A DNA stretch of 64,000 nucleotides from positions 22,801,376-22,865,375 of the forward strand of contig CM037461.1 in the NCBI GenBank assembly GCA_021014325.1, written 5' to 3'. This stretch comes from Plazaster borealis (lineage: Eukaryota > Echinodermata > Asteroidea > Forcipulatida > Labidiasteridae). The notes under the pieces were generated by a model. The model was not told the DNA's origin. It saw nothing but the letters and a program-made list of their open reading frames with translations, and ran no database searches. Shown one piece after another: positions 40,501 to 50,803 of the stretch; positions within the stretch are counted from its first letter, which is position 1; every line of letters begins with the position of its first letter. The position numbers and the translations under genes were made by a program.

Positions 40501-43500
40501 TGAAGCCAAATCACGCAGCGTTCCCGGTTTGATTTCTACGGCACATGCACGCACACGCACACGCACACGCGCACAGACGCCATGTTGTAGGGCAGATATT
40601 TGAACGGTGACGTCATATTCAATACGATCTATAGACCCATTGCATATGACGTCACACTCTCAAAAAGGAGGCAGATCATTGGACGATAGCTGTTCTCTGT
40701 GCGTAAAAACGTGCGCGTGACCTCAGCGTATCTGTAGCGTTTCGCGTTATGCAAGGGGGACCTATTGATTTCTATAGACCCCGGAACGCGCCTCCGACCA
40801 TGCGCGTCATTTTGGGTGTCAAAACTCTCTTTTGTGCATGTTTGTATACGATTTTGATACCCAAAATGACACACAGGATTGGCGCAGTGAGTATGCTGCA
40901 CGTTGTGCAATGGGTCTATACTTGTGTATGTGGGTGGGGCTTGGATACTATGGCCCTTTTCGAAACCAAGGCTCCTCCGGCTTGGGCTCCGGCTTTAGGC
41001 TCCATCTGATGTTGGAAGCCCCGTACCAACAGTGCACGTTTTCAAAAGAGCTACATGAGCCCCAAGCTGGAACCAAAGCCAAAGCCGTGGTTTCGAAAAG
41101 GGTCTATGACAGACACCCATGTGCTGTGTGCATAAGACAGGTGAGACTGACCAATAACACACTCTACTTGATGTGTGTGGGCGGGGCTTGGATATTATGA
41201 CTGAAGCCCATATGTTTGTGTATAAAAGACAGTCCAGTGTATACTACAAAATAGGTTGTGACTTGCAGCATGATGATTAATTATGCTAAATCATCTCTTA
41301 TTATTAAAAACAAAATAATAACAATTATAATGATAATAATTGGGAAGTCAAAAACAATTGTTTGAATATTTAAAAACAATTTATAAGACTTTTTGGAATG
41401 ATTATTGGCTTGAAGAGTGGTAAAAAACATACATTTCGCAGTAATTCACGTATTACAATGGAGAGGTTTGCATAACCGCTTCCTTTTCACTCTAAAAACT
41501 CCCAGGTTAGAACTGACTCAGACTCCGGGTCACATGGGTTCTGGTTTTGGGAAATGGTTTTACAAAGGAATTTCAACTCGGATTCTGGGTCAGTTTGACC
41601 CATTTCTGGGTCAGTTTGACCCATTTCTGGGTCAGTTTGACTCATTTCTGGGTCAGTTTGACCTATTTCTGGGTCAGTTTGACCCATTTCTGGGTCAGTT
41701 TGACCCATTTCTGGGTCAGTTTGACTCATTTCTGGGTCAGTTTGACCTGTTTCTGGGTCAGTTTGACCCATTTCTGGGTCATTTTGACTCAGATTTCGGG
41801 TCATACTGACCCAGACATGGGTCAGGCCCCACGCGACCCGGATACGGGTAAATTCTGACCCGGAATTTTTCAGAGTGTACCGTACTGTGTTAGTGCTTAC
41901 GGGAATGGCGTGTGGCCTCGCATTTCTTTTCTTTTTTTTCTTAATAATGTTGCCTTCACTGTGCAGTTAAGCTTACCCAGTAAGTCATTCTGCGGAATCC
42001 AACTAGCCAAAAGCGTGTTGTTACCCAATGTAGCGGGTTGCCGTTCGTCAACGTATTTCCAAATGACACGAAAGGGTAACCTAGCCAGGGCACCGGCGAT
42101 CATGTCAGCCAAGTTGTCGTCCATGTTGTGGACGAGGGTGCTTATAGAAAAAACAAGAACGCCCTCATCCCCCGATCCTTGCATGAATGCTTCAAATTCC
42201 TGGGAGATGAAAAAGTGGAAACATTAATATGACGCACAAACATTTCAAAATTTGACTCGTGACATCATCGTCATAATAGACCTATTGACGTCATAAAGCC
42301 GCCATCTTAGAGGTAAACCGGTGATGAAACAATGGAAACGCGCAGATTTGTATACGCACGGCGCACAGGATTGGCCAATGAGCATGTCCTTTTGAACTCT
42401 AGGCGAGGGTGCCCTACTCAAATGACGTCATATGCATAAGGTCTATAAATAAAAAGAGAGAAACAAGCCAAAGATTAAAAGGACTTCCTGGGAGCACAGA
42501 GTAACTAATTTTAAGAAAACGTACAATCTTACATTTTAAAAAGATATTTGTGTTCATCATTTTTTTATAATGACGACAGGGGGCCGTGCACATCTCAAAA
42601 CTTATGCGAGCGTTCTTTTTTTTCTTCAAATACTTGATATTAAAAAATGTTAAGGAAGTAACTCTCTCATTATACGGCTCTGTGCAAGGCCAATGTCTCC
42701 CGCCACCTAGCGTCTCATTAAATCCAATCATCAGACGAAACAAACTTCGCTCGTCCCCAGCGCCTTGCCTTAACCTAAGGCGCTGGGATGGGCAAACGTA
42801 TCAAGCACGCTCATTGGTATATCCCGAAAATGCTCAGTCCCATCATGCATCACGCTCACACTGCTATGCACTGCACGCATGACGTACTCCCTGAACAAGA
42901 ATCTGTGCAAGCTGATTAGCCCATCCCAGCGGTCCTGGATAGACCCTGGCCGGCCGCTGGGGCCGAGCGAAGAAACAACCTTGTTACCTTAAGAGTTTAC
43001 CTGGGAAAGAGGTTTAGCTTCTGTCACCGATATCCCTCCGCAGAGCACCACGTTGGGCTGCAGGGGTCGCGGGTACTCCATAAGAAAGTCCCAATTCATA
43101 ATATAAAGAGAGGACGCGCCCATGATCTCACGAGTGGACAGGCTCGACCGATTTCCCCACATTTCTCTTATTACGTCTATGCTCGAGAGACCTATGACAT
43201 CGTATACGAGCAGTGAAAGTACATGCATGCAGAGATTTTTAAGCCGTTGAAGAAACGTCATGGAGTCTGTGAAGTGCGTGAGGTACTCCGGAACGTAGCT
43301 TAAGGGTGAGGGGTTGTTCCACCAGCGACTATACCGGGTGCCGAGGAAACTCCCACAGACCACGTTGACATAAGGAAGATCCAAAATATCGTGAGCATAA
43401 ACGGAACACCACGGGGTAAAATGATCACACACCACCAAGTCAAAGTTATTCAGGCGTTCGTGGGTATCTTTCAAACTCGTAAACCTTTTTTCAGAAACCT

Positions 43501-45845
43501 GGCTATGCCAAAAAAAATTCTTTATTCTTGTTACATTGGGATCGTTGAGGATACCCAGCCACATCTTGGCATACCATGTGAAGGACGACAACTCCCCGGT
43601 TAGGCTCAATTTTCCGAAAATTCTTTTGATGGCGGCTACTTCTTCCCCAGTAACTCCACAGTCGTACATTTCAAAATGTAACATGTCTTGATCCTTCGAC
43701 ATGTCGATGTCATACAGCACACACTCAGCTATTAGCATTGTTATGTTGTGGCCTTTCCTAGCCAGTTCTCTGCCTTAAAGACAAAAAGTAATATGTTTCT
43801 ATTAAAACCTTGCGCTGCCCTTCCCTGTTAAAGGCACTGTACACGTTTGGTAATTACTCAAAATATATATTAGCATAAAAACTGACTTGGTAACGAGCAA
43901 CAGAGAGCTGTTGATAGTATAAAACATTGTGAGAAACGACTCCCTCTGAAGTAACGTAGTTTTTGAGAAAGAGGTAATTTCTCACTAAAATAATAAAAGA
44001 CTTCTTGCAAGAAGCCTTTTATTCCTATCTGAAAGCACACAAATTTGTACAACAAGGGTGTTTTTTCTTTCATCATTTTCTTGCAACTTCGATGACTAAT
44101 TGAGCCCTAATTTCCACAGGCTTGTTATTTTATGCATATGTTGGGATACAACAACACTGGTTTTTGACAATTACCAAACGTGTTCAGTGCCTTTAATACT
44201 ACACGACTGCCATTGGTTACTGCAGCGTGCACACCGTTGGGAAAACATGTTGGATCCTTTGTAATGTTGATTTCATACTTTTTTCCCAAGCTTATAGCCT
44301 AACCAGAAGTTGTAGAGATAGTTTGGCCAAATGTTTTTTTAAATAATAATAATAATTTATAGGGGTAAATTATTATGTTTTTACACTGTGAACCGCAGTA
44401 TTTGTTGTACACAAGCATATGTAGAAAATGTTTTCTAACTGGAGATTCCGAGTCCTTGAGTCATACTGCCTAAAGGGTCATAGACCATGTCAATCGGGCC
44501 AGCTCTGAGGATATAACTTAAAGAGTTTTACCTGTGTTTGCTAAAAACTGAACGAGCGATTAACTAAAATGTGTTTTCGGTCTACTGGCTGCAGTACCGG
44601 TAGGCCATCCGAGGGTTTCAAATATACCCCTTCAGAACTTTCTCTTCGTACTATCCTGCAGCTTCAATTTGACAATCCTTTCCATAGTGGAGACAAATTA
44701 CAGAATTGTCAACATACAGAGCAAGTATTTAAATCAAAGACAATCGAGAACTGAAATATTAAAGTAATTAGAAACAAACCAATATGGGGGCATTTTCAGA
44801 AGCCAAAAAGGAGGCTTGAATGTATTGAAATGTCCACTGACAAAAACTTACCTAAGCAATATTATTTGCAGCAAAAACTAAAAGCAAAACAAAAACCAAA
44901 AAACAACATTGAAACAAACGAGCAACAACTATCCAAAATGTATCCTCGACTCTTTTGCCACCACCACTCTTTCAAACATAGGTGTGAAAACCAAAAAAAC
45001 GACATTAAAACAAACGAGCAAAAACTATCCAAAATGTATCCTCGACTCTTTTGCCATCACCACTCTTTCAAACATAGGTGTTAAGGTGAATTTGTAGGCC
45101 ACGAGATTTGTATTGTAAATTATCACGGTAGGCTACACACTAAAACCCTTGCGTCAGAATTGACCGGGGGAGCCTGGGTTATACACCAATCCTTCACCGA
45201 TCTTGAACTCTTGGTGGCAGCAGACAAACTGCGGTGGTACTGCGGTGGTACGACCTTGCCACTTATGTAACTATTATTTATAAACAACCATTATTTACAT
45301 ATAACCCTTTATAAATTAACAAGTGCAGCCCAGCCCTTAAGCTCATCGATAGGCAGCACAGTACCACCCAGGTACCACCGCAGTAATGGAGGCGTTTCTG
45401 CTGCCACCAAGAGTTCAAGATCGGCGAAGGATTGGTGTATACTGACCCGGAAAAATATAATTTCAGCTAGGGTCCTCCATCAGTTTGACCCATTTCTGGG
45501 TCAATTTTGTTACAGATTCCGGTTAACCCTGACCCAAAGTGGATCAGGCCCCCTGTGACCTGAAACCGGATCAGTTCTGCCCCGGAAGTCTTTAGAGTAC
45601 ATAAAACATTACAAGGCGAAAACTTGGCCTCAAATTAACAGTGGATGGATTTCAATGATGTTGAAGGCAAAATTGGACTCACCTATGAGGCTCAGCGTCT
45701 GATAGTGACTCCCGCCTAACAATGAATCCACTATCAGTATGTTCTTGCTGTCTGCGCATGGCAGATTGATGCAGGTCATCACCATGACAACGAGAAGTAA
45801 TCGCTGACCCAAAGGCGAAGAATACCAGGATTGACTTCCGGTCAT
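37288..45845 (-). CDS. UDP-glucuronosyltransferase (GT1 family), five exons
   Basis: This enzyme transfers a sugar, usually glucuronic acid, from a UDP-sugar to lipophilic acceptors in the ER lumen. Exons 45683-45845, 43001-43773, 41977-42199, 38452-38677 and 37288-37546 have compatible phases (1, 0, 1, 2) and total 1,644 nt, giving 547 residues, close to the usual ~530. Visible features are an N-terminal signal peptide, GGSHYQT around residue 45 holding the likely catalytic His, the UGT signature from WIPQNDLLG (about 379) through [14 protein letters not shown] to FADQVDN (about 425), FWIEHVM, and one C-terminal membrane helix with a short basic tail. Oddities are FSIS where FSLGS is usual and Phe before HGG where Thr is usual. 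The donor-binding His, Asp and Gln remain. Acceptor specificity cannot be read. Splice sites were read by eye. Confidence 0.88.
38452..38677 (-). CDS. UGT exon 4: signature and UDP-sugar binding
   Basis: This exon is phase 1 to 2, about residues 387-462. It contains [35 protein letters not shown] and a helix ending VATNA. The donor is GTACTA, weaker than the gene's others. Thr before HGG is replaced by Phe. Confidence 0.9.
39220..39540 (+). mobile_element. tRNA-derived SINE, tandem partial copies in a UGT intron
   Basis: TAGCTATGTTGGTAGAGCA resembles a tRNA A box and GGTTCAAGTCCCGCTG a B box. A tail segment (TACCCAGTCAGTTTCCCTCG) occurs at about 39289 and 39505, so two copies or one rearranged copy are present. 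Confidence 0.65.
39600..39988. mobile_element. MITE family E copy in a UGT intron
   Basis: It is bounded by AAAAGGTCTGTATACGTTC and a partly inverted AAACGCAATCCCTTT. Internal GTTTCTCAGAT matches the fragment at 6260-6480. Its ends resemble family A but its body differs. Confidence 0.55.
40094..40223. mobile_element. Palindromic element with ACTTGCGGGTA ends
   Basis: Arms ACTTGCGGGTATCACAACCA and its near complement ending TGTACCCGCAAGT form a long imperfect hairpin. A 58-bp relative is at 57512-57569. Confidence 0.7.
40412..40634. mobile_element. TIR element with CTATAGACCGTATTGAAT ends
   Basis: CTATAGACCGTATTGAAT is repeated inverted as ATTCAATACGATCTATAG. The interior has an (ACGC)n run. 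Non-coding, in UGT intron 3. Confidence 0.65.
40630..40919. mobile_element. Second TIR element sharing ATAGACCCATTGC ends
   Basis: ATAGACCCATTGCATATGAC at the left pairs with GTGCAATGGGTCTAT at the right. It abuts the preceding element, sharing the ATAG boundary, and has a relative at 42276-42446. Confidence 0.6.
40950..41105. mobile_element. Fold-back element with TTTTCGAAACCA arms
   Basis: GGCCCTTTTCGAAACCAAGG and the inverted GTGGTTTCGAAAAGGGTC bracket an imperfect hairpin rich in GGCTCC/GGAGCC. Non-coding. Confidence 0.6.
41488..41878. mobile_element. MITE family C copy carrying an amplified GGGTCA array
   Basis: The ends are CACTCTAAAAACTCCCAG and inverted GGAATTTTTCAGAGTG. The interior is almost wholly a 21-bp minisatellite. 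It lies in the 3.3-kb UGT intron 3, just downstream of exon 3 in the gene's direction. Confidence 0.75.
41586..41816. repeat. 21-bp minisatellite of GGGTCAGTTTGACCC units, about 11 copies
   Basis: The unit is GGGTCAGTTTGACCC plus six bases (ATTTCT). Eight of eleven copies keep a perfect GGTCA-N3-TGACC palindrome; the others have TGACTC. Open frames in several registers follow from the 21-bp period. Confidence 0.9.
41977..42199 (-). CDS. UGT exon 3: first part of the donor-binding domain
   Basis: This exon is phase 0 to 1, about residues 313-387. It runs [27 protein letters not shown] to WIPQNDLLG, with an ATCTCCCAG acceptor and a GTAAGC donor. The FSLGS motif usual in UGTs reads FSIST here. 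Confidence 0.9.
42276..42446. mobile_element. TIR element with ATAGACC ends and TGACGTCAT
   Basis: ATAGACCTATTGACGTCATA is matched inverted by TGACGTCATATGCATAAGG followed by TCTAT. It belongs to the family of 40630-40919 and lies in UGT intron 2. Confidence 0.6.
43001..43773 (-). CDS. UGT exon 2: acceptor-binding N-terminal domain
   Basis: This is a 773-nt exon, phase 1 to 0, about residues 55-312. It starts [14 protein letters not shown], contains FDLVVCDHF and [15 protein letters not shown], and ends [11 protein letters not shown] before GTAAAC. These motifs and their order are typical of animal UGTs. Confidence 0.92.
43832..44196 (-). mobile_element. MITE family A copy in UGT intron 1
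   Basis: It is bounded by AAGGCACTGTACACGTTTGG and inverted CAAACGTGTTCAGTGCCTTT, with the usual family core including TTGCAACTTCGATGA. Confidence 0.8.
44203..44625 (-). repeat. Dispersed element D, copy 2 (inverted relative to copy 1)
   Basis: It matches 34850-35270 in reverse complement, from TGCCATTGGTTACTGCAGC to GCTGCAGTACCGG. It lies in UGT intron 1, directly after the family A copy. Confidence 0.75.
44893..45081 (+). repeat. Tandem duplication of ~93 bp
   Basis: Two adjacent copies share CTATCCAAAATGTATCCTCG and CACTCTTTCAAACATAGGTG. They are nearly identical and lie in UGT intron 1. Confidence 0.8.
45137..45598. mobile_element. MITE family C copy interrupted by another element
   Basis: Outer ends CACTAAAACCCTTGCGTCAG and inverted CCGGAAGTCTTTAGAGT identify family C. 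The middle is occupied by a separate TIR element at 45183-45438. It lies 85 bp from the UGT exon 1 donor. Confidence 0.65.
45183..45438. mobile_element. Nested TIR element with ~42-bp ends and TA flanks
   Basis: ACACCAATCCTTCACCGATC and the following bases to about 45223 recur inverted at about 45398-45438 with one mismatch. Flanking TA on both sides suggests a TA target, as for Tc1/mariner-type elements. Confidence 0.7.
45683..45845 (-). CDS. UGT exon 1: signal peptide and catalytic His region
   Basis: It starts at ATG 45845 and ends in phase 1 at a GTGAGT donor. A hydrophobic stretch ([16 protein letters not shown]) precedes [17 protein letters not shown], the first UGT strand and catalytic His. 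The first 58 bases of this exon are also the left edge of the 2.48-kb tandem unit. Confidence 0.88.
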
Positions 45846-46611
45846 AACTGCTATACTAGCGGGTCTGAAAAATTAATACGACAGATCTGAACTTTTCAAA
45901 ATCTCTGGCATTAGGCGAAATAGAACAATTCATGTTCAGCGTCCCCGCCCGCTTCCTTTTAAGAGGCCGCCTGCTTTTTTTATTTTATTTTTTATAAATA
46001 AGATCGTATTTTAGACTTTAGCACACCAAAAATAGCACACCGAAAAAAGCTGGCAACCATATTGCAAAATAGCCCGGCCGGTTCAACTTCGTCCCCAAGG
46101 TGTGTCGAGCAGTACGAGGTTGACCGCTCTCTCACCCTGGTATTGGATCATTTGCACATCCAATTTTTTTGGATACGTATGCAAATTAGAATAGTCTGGC
46201 TGTGAACATGGTGAAAACTGAATGAGTACAACTTAACATGTTTACGTTAAAAGGAAAAAAGGCCCTCCTCCTTCCTTAAGACAGCACTTAACTGAATTAA
46301 ATCTGGCTTGGCATCTTGAATTTAAAACCAACGCCTTAGATTTCATCAAAAGGCAATTCCGCATCTATACTTGTAACTCCACAGTATAGACCTAAACTCA
46401 TATTCATGACTGAGAGCCGAATAGACTGTGCAAGTCTCGCGCGTATCGGAACGAGAAAACACGTCAAACGAAAAATTTAATATCTGAAATCAACTCTTTG
46501 TTTTTATTTACATCTATGGACAAATCTGAACAACATGATACCGGTACTCATTAAAATTTCTATAAAATAAGTTTTAGCTTTTATAATAAACACAGGAAAG
46601 AGGAGGCCACT

Positions 46612-46983
46612 TGAAGGCACTGAACACGTTTGGTAATTGTCAAAGACCAGTGTTCTCATTTGGTGTATCCCAACATTTATGCATAAAATAACAAGCCTGT
46701 GAAAATTTTGCTCAATTGGTCATCGAAGTTGCAAGAAAATGATGAAAGAAAAAACACCCTTGTTGTAGAAATTTGTGTGCTTACAGATAGGAATAAAAAC
46801 TTGCAAGAAGTTTTTATTGTTTTAGTGAGAAATTACCTCTTTCTCAAAAAACTACGTTACTTCAGAGGGAGTCGTTTCCTACAATGTTTTATACTATCAA
46901 CAGCTCTCCGTTGCTTGTTACCAAGTAAGTTTTTATGCTAATATTTGTTTTGAGTCATTACCAAACGTGTACGATACCTTTAA
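46612..46983 (+). mobile_element. MITE family A copy within array unit 1
   Basis: It has the family A ends and core. Equivalent copies lie at about 49090-49461, 51570-51940 and 54048-54419, amplified with the unit rather than inserted separately. Confidence 0.85.
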
Positions 46984-47107
46984 CATATTTGTGGGCGTGT
47001 TCACCTACCTTGCACGTCGTGTGCACCAATTATGATAGTGAACGGAGAGTGTACCTGTACAAATACACAAAAACAACTGTCAACATGACGAATCGTTTGA
47101 CATAACC

Positions 47108-47621
47108 CTTAAAGGAACATTACATAATTGTTTTTTGCTAACAAAACAGTTGCTGGCAGTGTAAGCACTTTCAATAATCCACCATATACATAAACTGACA
47201 AACCTGTAGAAGTTTGAGATCGATCGGCCATCTGGGTCACGAGAAAATAGTGAAAAACCGATTACACATGCATGTGTTATACAATGCATGAATAAAACGC
47301 TCGTGAGTGATAAACTCCAATCGGAAATTAGTTTTATTTATTTCTCATCAAAATATGGCATTTCAGACAGAAATATTTTTAGGGATGTTTTCTACTATCA
47401 TCATCATTAGACCGTGTAAGTTTTATGTAAATCTGTGATCTTAAAGAAAATTGTAATTACCAGTTCTGTAACGTTAGGCCTACATAACTGGTAATTAAAT
47501 GGCCGATCGATCTCAAACTTCTACAGATTTGTCAGTTTATGTATATGGTGGATTATATAAAGTGCTTTCACTGTCAGCAACTGTTTTGTAGCAAAAACCA
47601 ATGTTGTAATGTTCCTTTAAG
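47108..47621. mobile_element. TIR element family B within each array unit
   Basis: The left end CTTAAAGGAACATTAC through CCATATACATAAACTGACAA recurs inverted at the right, ending GTAATGTTCCTTTAAG. The arms pair over more than 150 bp. Copies also lie in the other three units, about 2.48 kb apart. Non-coding. Confidence 0.8.
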
Positions 47622-48169
47622 AATTGTCATCATAAAAAATGCTATAACATGATACTCATATTACTTTACTAAGCTTACCAGCACAATACGAATTTACGTA
47701 TTTAATTTCCGTCTGATATACTTTTAAGGTCAAAAGAGGAAACAGCTTTTCATAATTTGTTTTGTTATTCCCAAGATGGCCTATTATTAGTCCCAATTTG
47801 CAAAAGAAAATGCCCGAAATATTCGTCAAAATTGTTGCCATCGAAAATGTTGACCCATGGAACACAATATTAAATCGGAAAGAACGATTTGTGGATGCAA
47901 TATATCAAAACATGAATTTGAGGCCAAATGTTGATTCAAATAACTGACCCAAATGGATGAAGTTTTCGCTGAAAGGTGTCATCGGCCAACTGCGTTGTGG
48001 GTATCCCGAGTCGCCCGGGAAAAGATCGCGGAGTACCGGCTAATAAAACGAAATTGTACTCTGTAATTCACGGACAAACCACGTCAAGACGTACACCATA
48101 TGGAAAAGTTTGCGGAAGCACCATGTAATATCTCTAAATGAGTTGGGGTGGTTCTGAAAAGAACCGTTG

Positions 48170-48265
48170 GTTTCAACTCGACGTTTCGATCAGTATGCTC
48201 TGATCGTCTTCTGGAGAAAGCTTGAAGACGATCAGAGCATACTGATCGAAACGTCGAGTTGAAAC
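48170..48265. repeat. Hairpin at the end of array unit 1
   Basis: TTTCAACTCGACGTTTCGAT and CAGTATGCTCTGATCGTCTT pair with the following sequence around a short TGGAGAAAGC loop. The right arm is cut at CCAACG, where it joins the next unit's UGT fragment. Equivalents are at about 50650-50745 and 53135-53223. Confidence 0.88.
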
Positions 48266-48323
48266 CAACGAGAAGTAATCGCTGACCCAAAGGCGAAGGA
48301 TACCAGGATTGACTTCCGGTCAT
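48266..48323 (-). pseudogene. UGT exon 1 fragment, array unit 2
   Basis: This is the UGT start codon plus about 18 codons ([19 protein letters not shown]). It then runs into hairpin sequence instead of the rest of exon 1. One change (Ser to Pro) separates it from the functional copy. It cannot encode the enzyme. Confidence 0.88.
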
Positions 48324-50745
48324 AACTGCTATACTAGCGGGTCTGAAAAATTAATACGACAGATCTGAACTTTTCAAAATCTCTGGCATTAGGCGAAATA
48401 GAACAATTCATGTTCAGCGTCCCCGCCCGCTTCCTTTTAAGAGGCCGCCTGGGTTTTTTTTTATATTTTTTATAAATAAGATCGTATTTTAGACTTTAGC
48501 ACACCAAAAATAGCACACCGAAAAAAGCTGGCAACCATATTGCAAAATAGCCCGGCCGGTTCAACTTCGTCCCCAAGGTGTGTCGAGCAGTACGAGGTTG
48601 ACCGCTCTCTCACCCTGGTATTGGATCATTTGCACATCCAATTTTTTTGGATACGTATGCAAATTAGAATAGTCTGGCTGTGAACATGGTGAAAACTGAA
48701 TGAGTACAACTTAACATGTTTACGTTAAAAGGAAAAAAAGGCCCTCCTCCTTCCTTAAGACAGCACTTAACTGAATTAAATCTGGCTTGGCATCTTGAAT
48801 TTAAAACCAACGCCTTAGATTTCATCAAAAGGCAATTCCGCATCTATACTTGTAACTCCACAGTATAGACCTAAACTCATATTCATGACTGAGAGCCGAA
48901 TAGACTGTGCAAGTCTCGCGCGTATCGGAACGAGAAAACACGTCAAACGAAGAATTTAATATCTGAAATCAACTCTTTGTTTTTACTTACATCTATGGAC
49001 AAATCTGAACAACATGATACCGGTACTCATTAAAATTTCTATAAAATAAGTTTTAGCTTTTATAATAAACACAGGAAAGAGGAGGCCACTTAAAGGCAAT
49101 GAACACGTTTGGTAATTGTCAAAGACCAGTGTTCTCATTTGGTGTATCCCAACATTTATGCATAAAATAACAAGCCTGTGAAAATTTTGCTCAATTGGTC
49201 ATCGAAGTTGCAAGAAAATGATGAAAGAAAAAACACCCTTGTTGTAGAAATTTGTGTGCTTACAGATAGGAATAAAAACTTGCAAGAAGTTTTTATTGTT
49301 TTAGTGAGAAATTACCTCTTTCTCAAAAAACTACGTTACTTCAGAGGGAGTCGTTTCCTACAATGTTTTATACTATCAACAGCTCTCCGTTGCTTGTTAC
49401 CAAGTAAGTTTTTATGCTAATATTTGTTTTGAGTCATTACCAAACGTGTACGATACCTTTAACATATTTGTGGGCGTGTTCACCTACCTTGCACGTCGTG
49501 TGCACCAATTATGATAGTGAACGGAGAGTGTACCTGTACAAATACACAAAAACAACTGTCAACATGACGAATCGTTTGACATAACCCTTAAAGGAACATT
49601 ACATAATTGTTTTTTGCTAACAAAACAGTTGCTGGCAGTGTAAGCACTTTCAATAATCCACCATATACATAAACTGACAAACCTGTAGAAGTTTGAGATC
49701 GATCGGCCATCTGGGTCACGAGAAAATAGTGAAAAACCGATTACACATGCATGTGTTATACAATGCATGAATAAAACGCTCGTGAGTGATAAACTCCAAT
49801 CGGAAATTAGTTTTATTTATTTCTCATCAAAATATGGCATTTCAGACAGAAATATTTTTAGGGATGTTTTCTACTATCATCATCATTAGACCGTGTAAGT
49901 TTTATGTAAATTTGTGATCTTAAAGAAAATTGTAATTACCAGTTCTGTAACGTTAGGCCTACATAACTGGTAATTAAATGGCCGATCGATCTCAAACTTC
50001 TACAGATTTGTCAGTTTATGTATATGGTGGATTATATAAAGTGCTTTCACTGCCAGCAACTGTTTTGTAGCAAAAACCAATGTTGTAATGTTCCTTTAAG
50101 AATTGTCATCATAAAAAATGCTATAACATGATACTCATATTACTTTACTAAGCTTACCAGCACAATACGAATTTACGTATTTAATTTCCGTCTGATATAC
50201 TTTTAAGGTCAAAAGAGGAAACAGCTTTTCATAATTTGTTTTGTTATTCCCAAGATGGCCTATTATTAGTCCCAATTTGCAAAAAGAAAATGCCCGAAAT
50301 ATTCGTCAAAATTGTTGCCATCGAAAATGTTGACCCATGGAACACAATATTAAATCGGAAAGAACGATTTGTGGATGCAATATATCAAAACATGAATTTG
50401 AGGCCAAATGTTGATTCAAATAACTGACCCAAATGGATGAAGTTTTCGCTGAAAGGTGTCATCGGCCAACTGCGTTGTGGGTATCCCGAGTCGCCCGGGA
50501 AAAGATCGCGGAGTACCGGCTAATAAAACGAAATTGTACTCTGTAATTCACGGACAAACCACGTCAAGACGTACACCATATGGAAAAGTTTGCGGAAGCA
50601 CCATGTAATATCTCTAAATGAGTTGGGGTGGTTCTGAAAAGAACCGTTGGTTTCAACTCGACGTTTCGATCAGTATGCTCTGATCGTCTTCTGGAGAAAG
50701 CTTGAAGACGATCAGAGCATACTGATCGAAACGTCGAGTTGAAAC

Positions 50746-50803
50746 CAACGAGAAGTAATCGCTGACCCAAAGGCGAAGAATACCAGGATTGACTTCCGGT
50801 CAT
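50746..50803 (-). pseudogene. UGT exon 1 fragment, array unit 3
   Basis: Same 58-base fragment as the functional exon 1, with the start codon intact, followed by the hairpin. It encodes no full protein. Confidence 0.88.

Noticed and set aside
41417..41858. Repeated FLGQFDP and opposite-strand MGQTDPE frames
   Set aside because: Both come from the 21-bp minisatellite, whose period is a multiple of three.
44830..45084. 84-codon frame with an internal repeat
   Set aside because: It is a 93-bp tandem duplication in an intron; the repeat unit, not selection, keeps it open.
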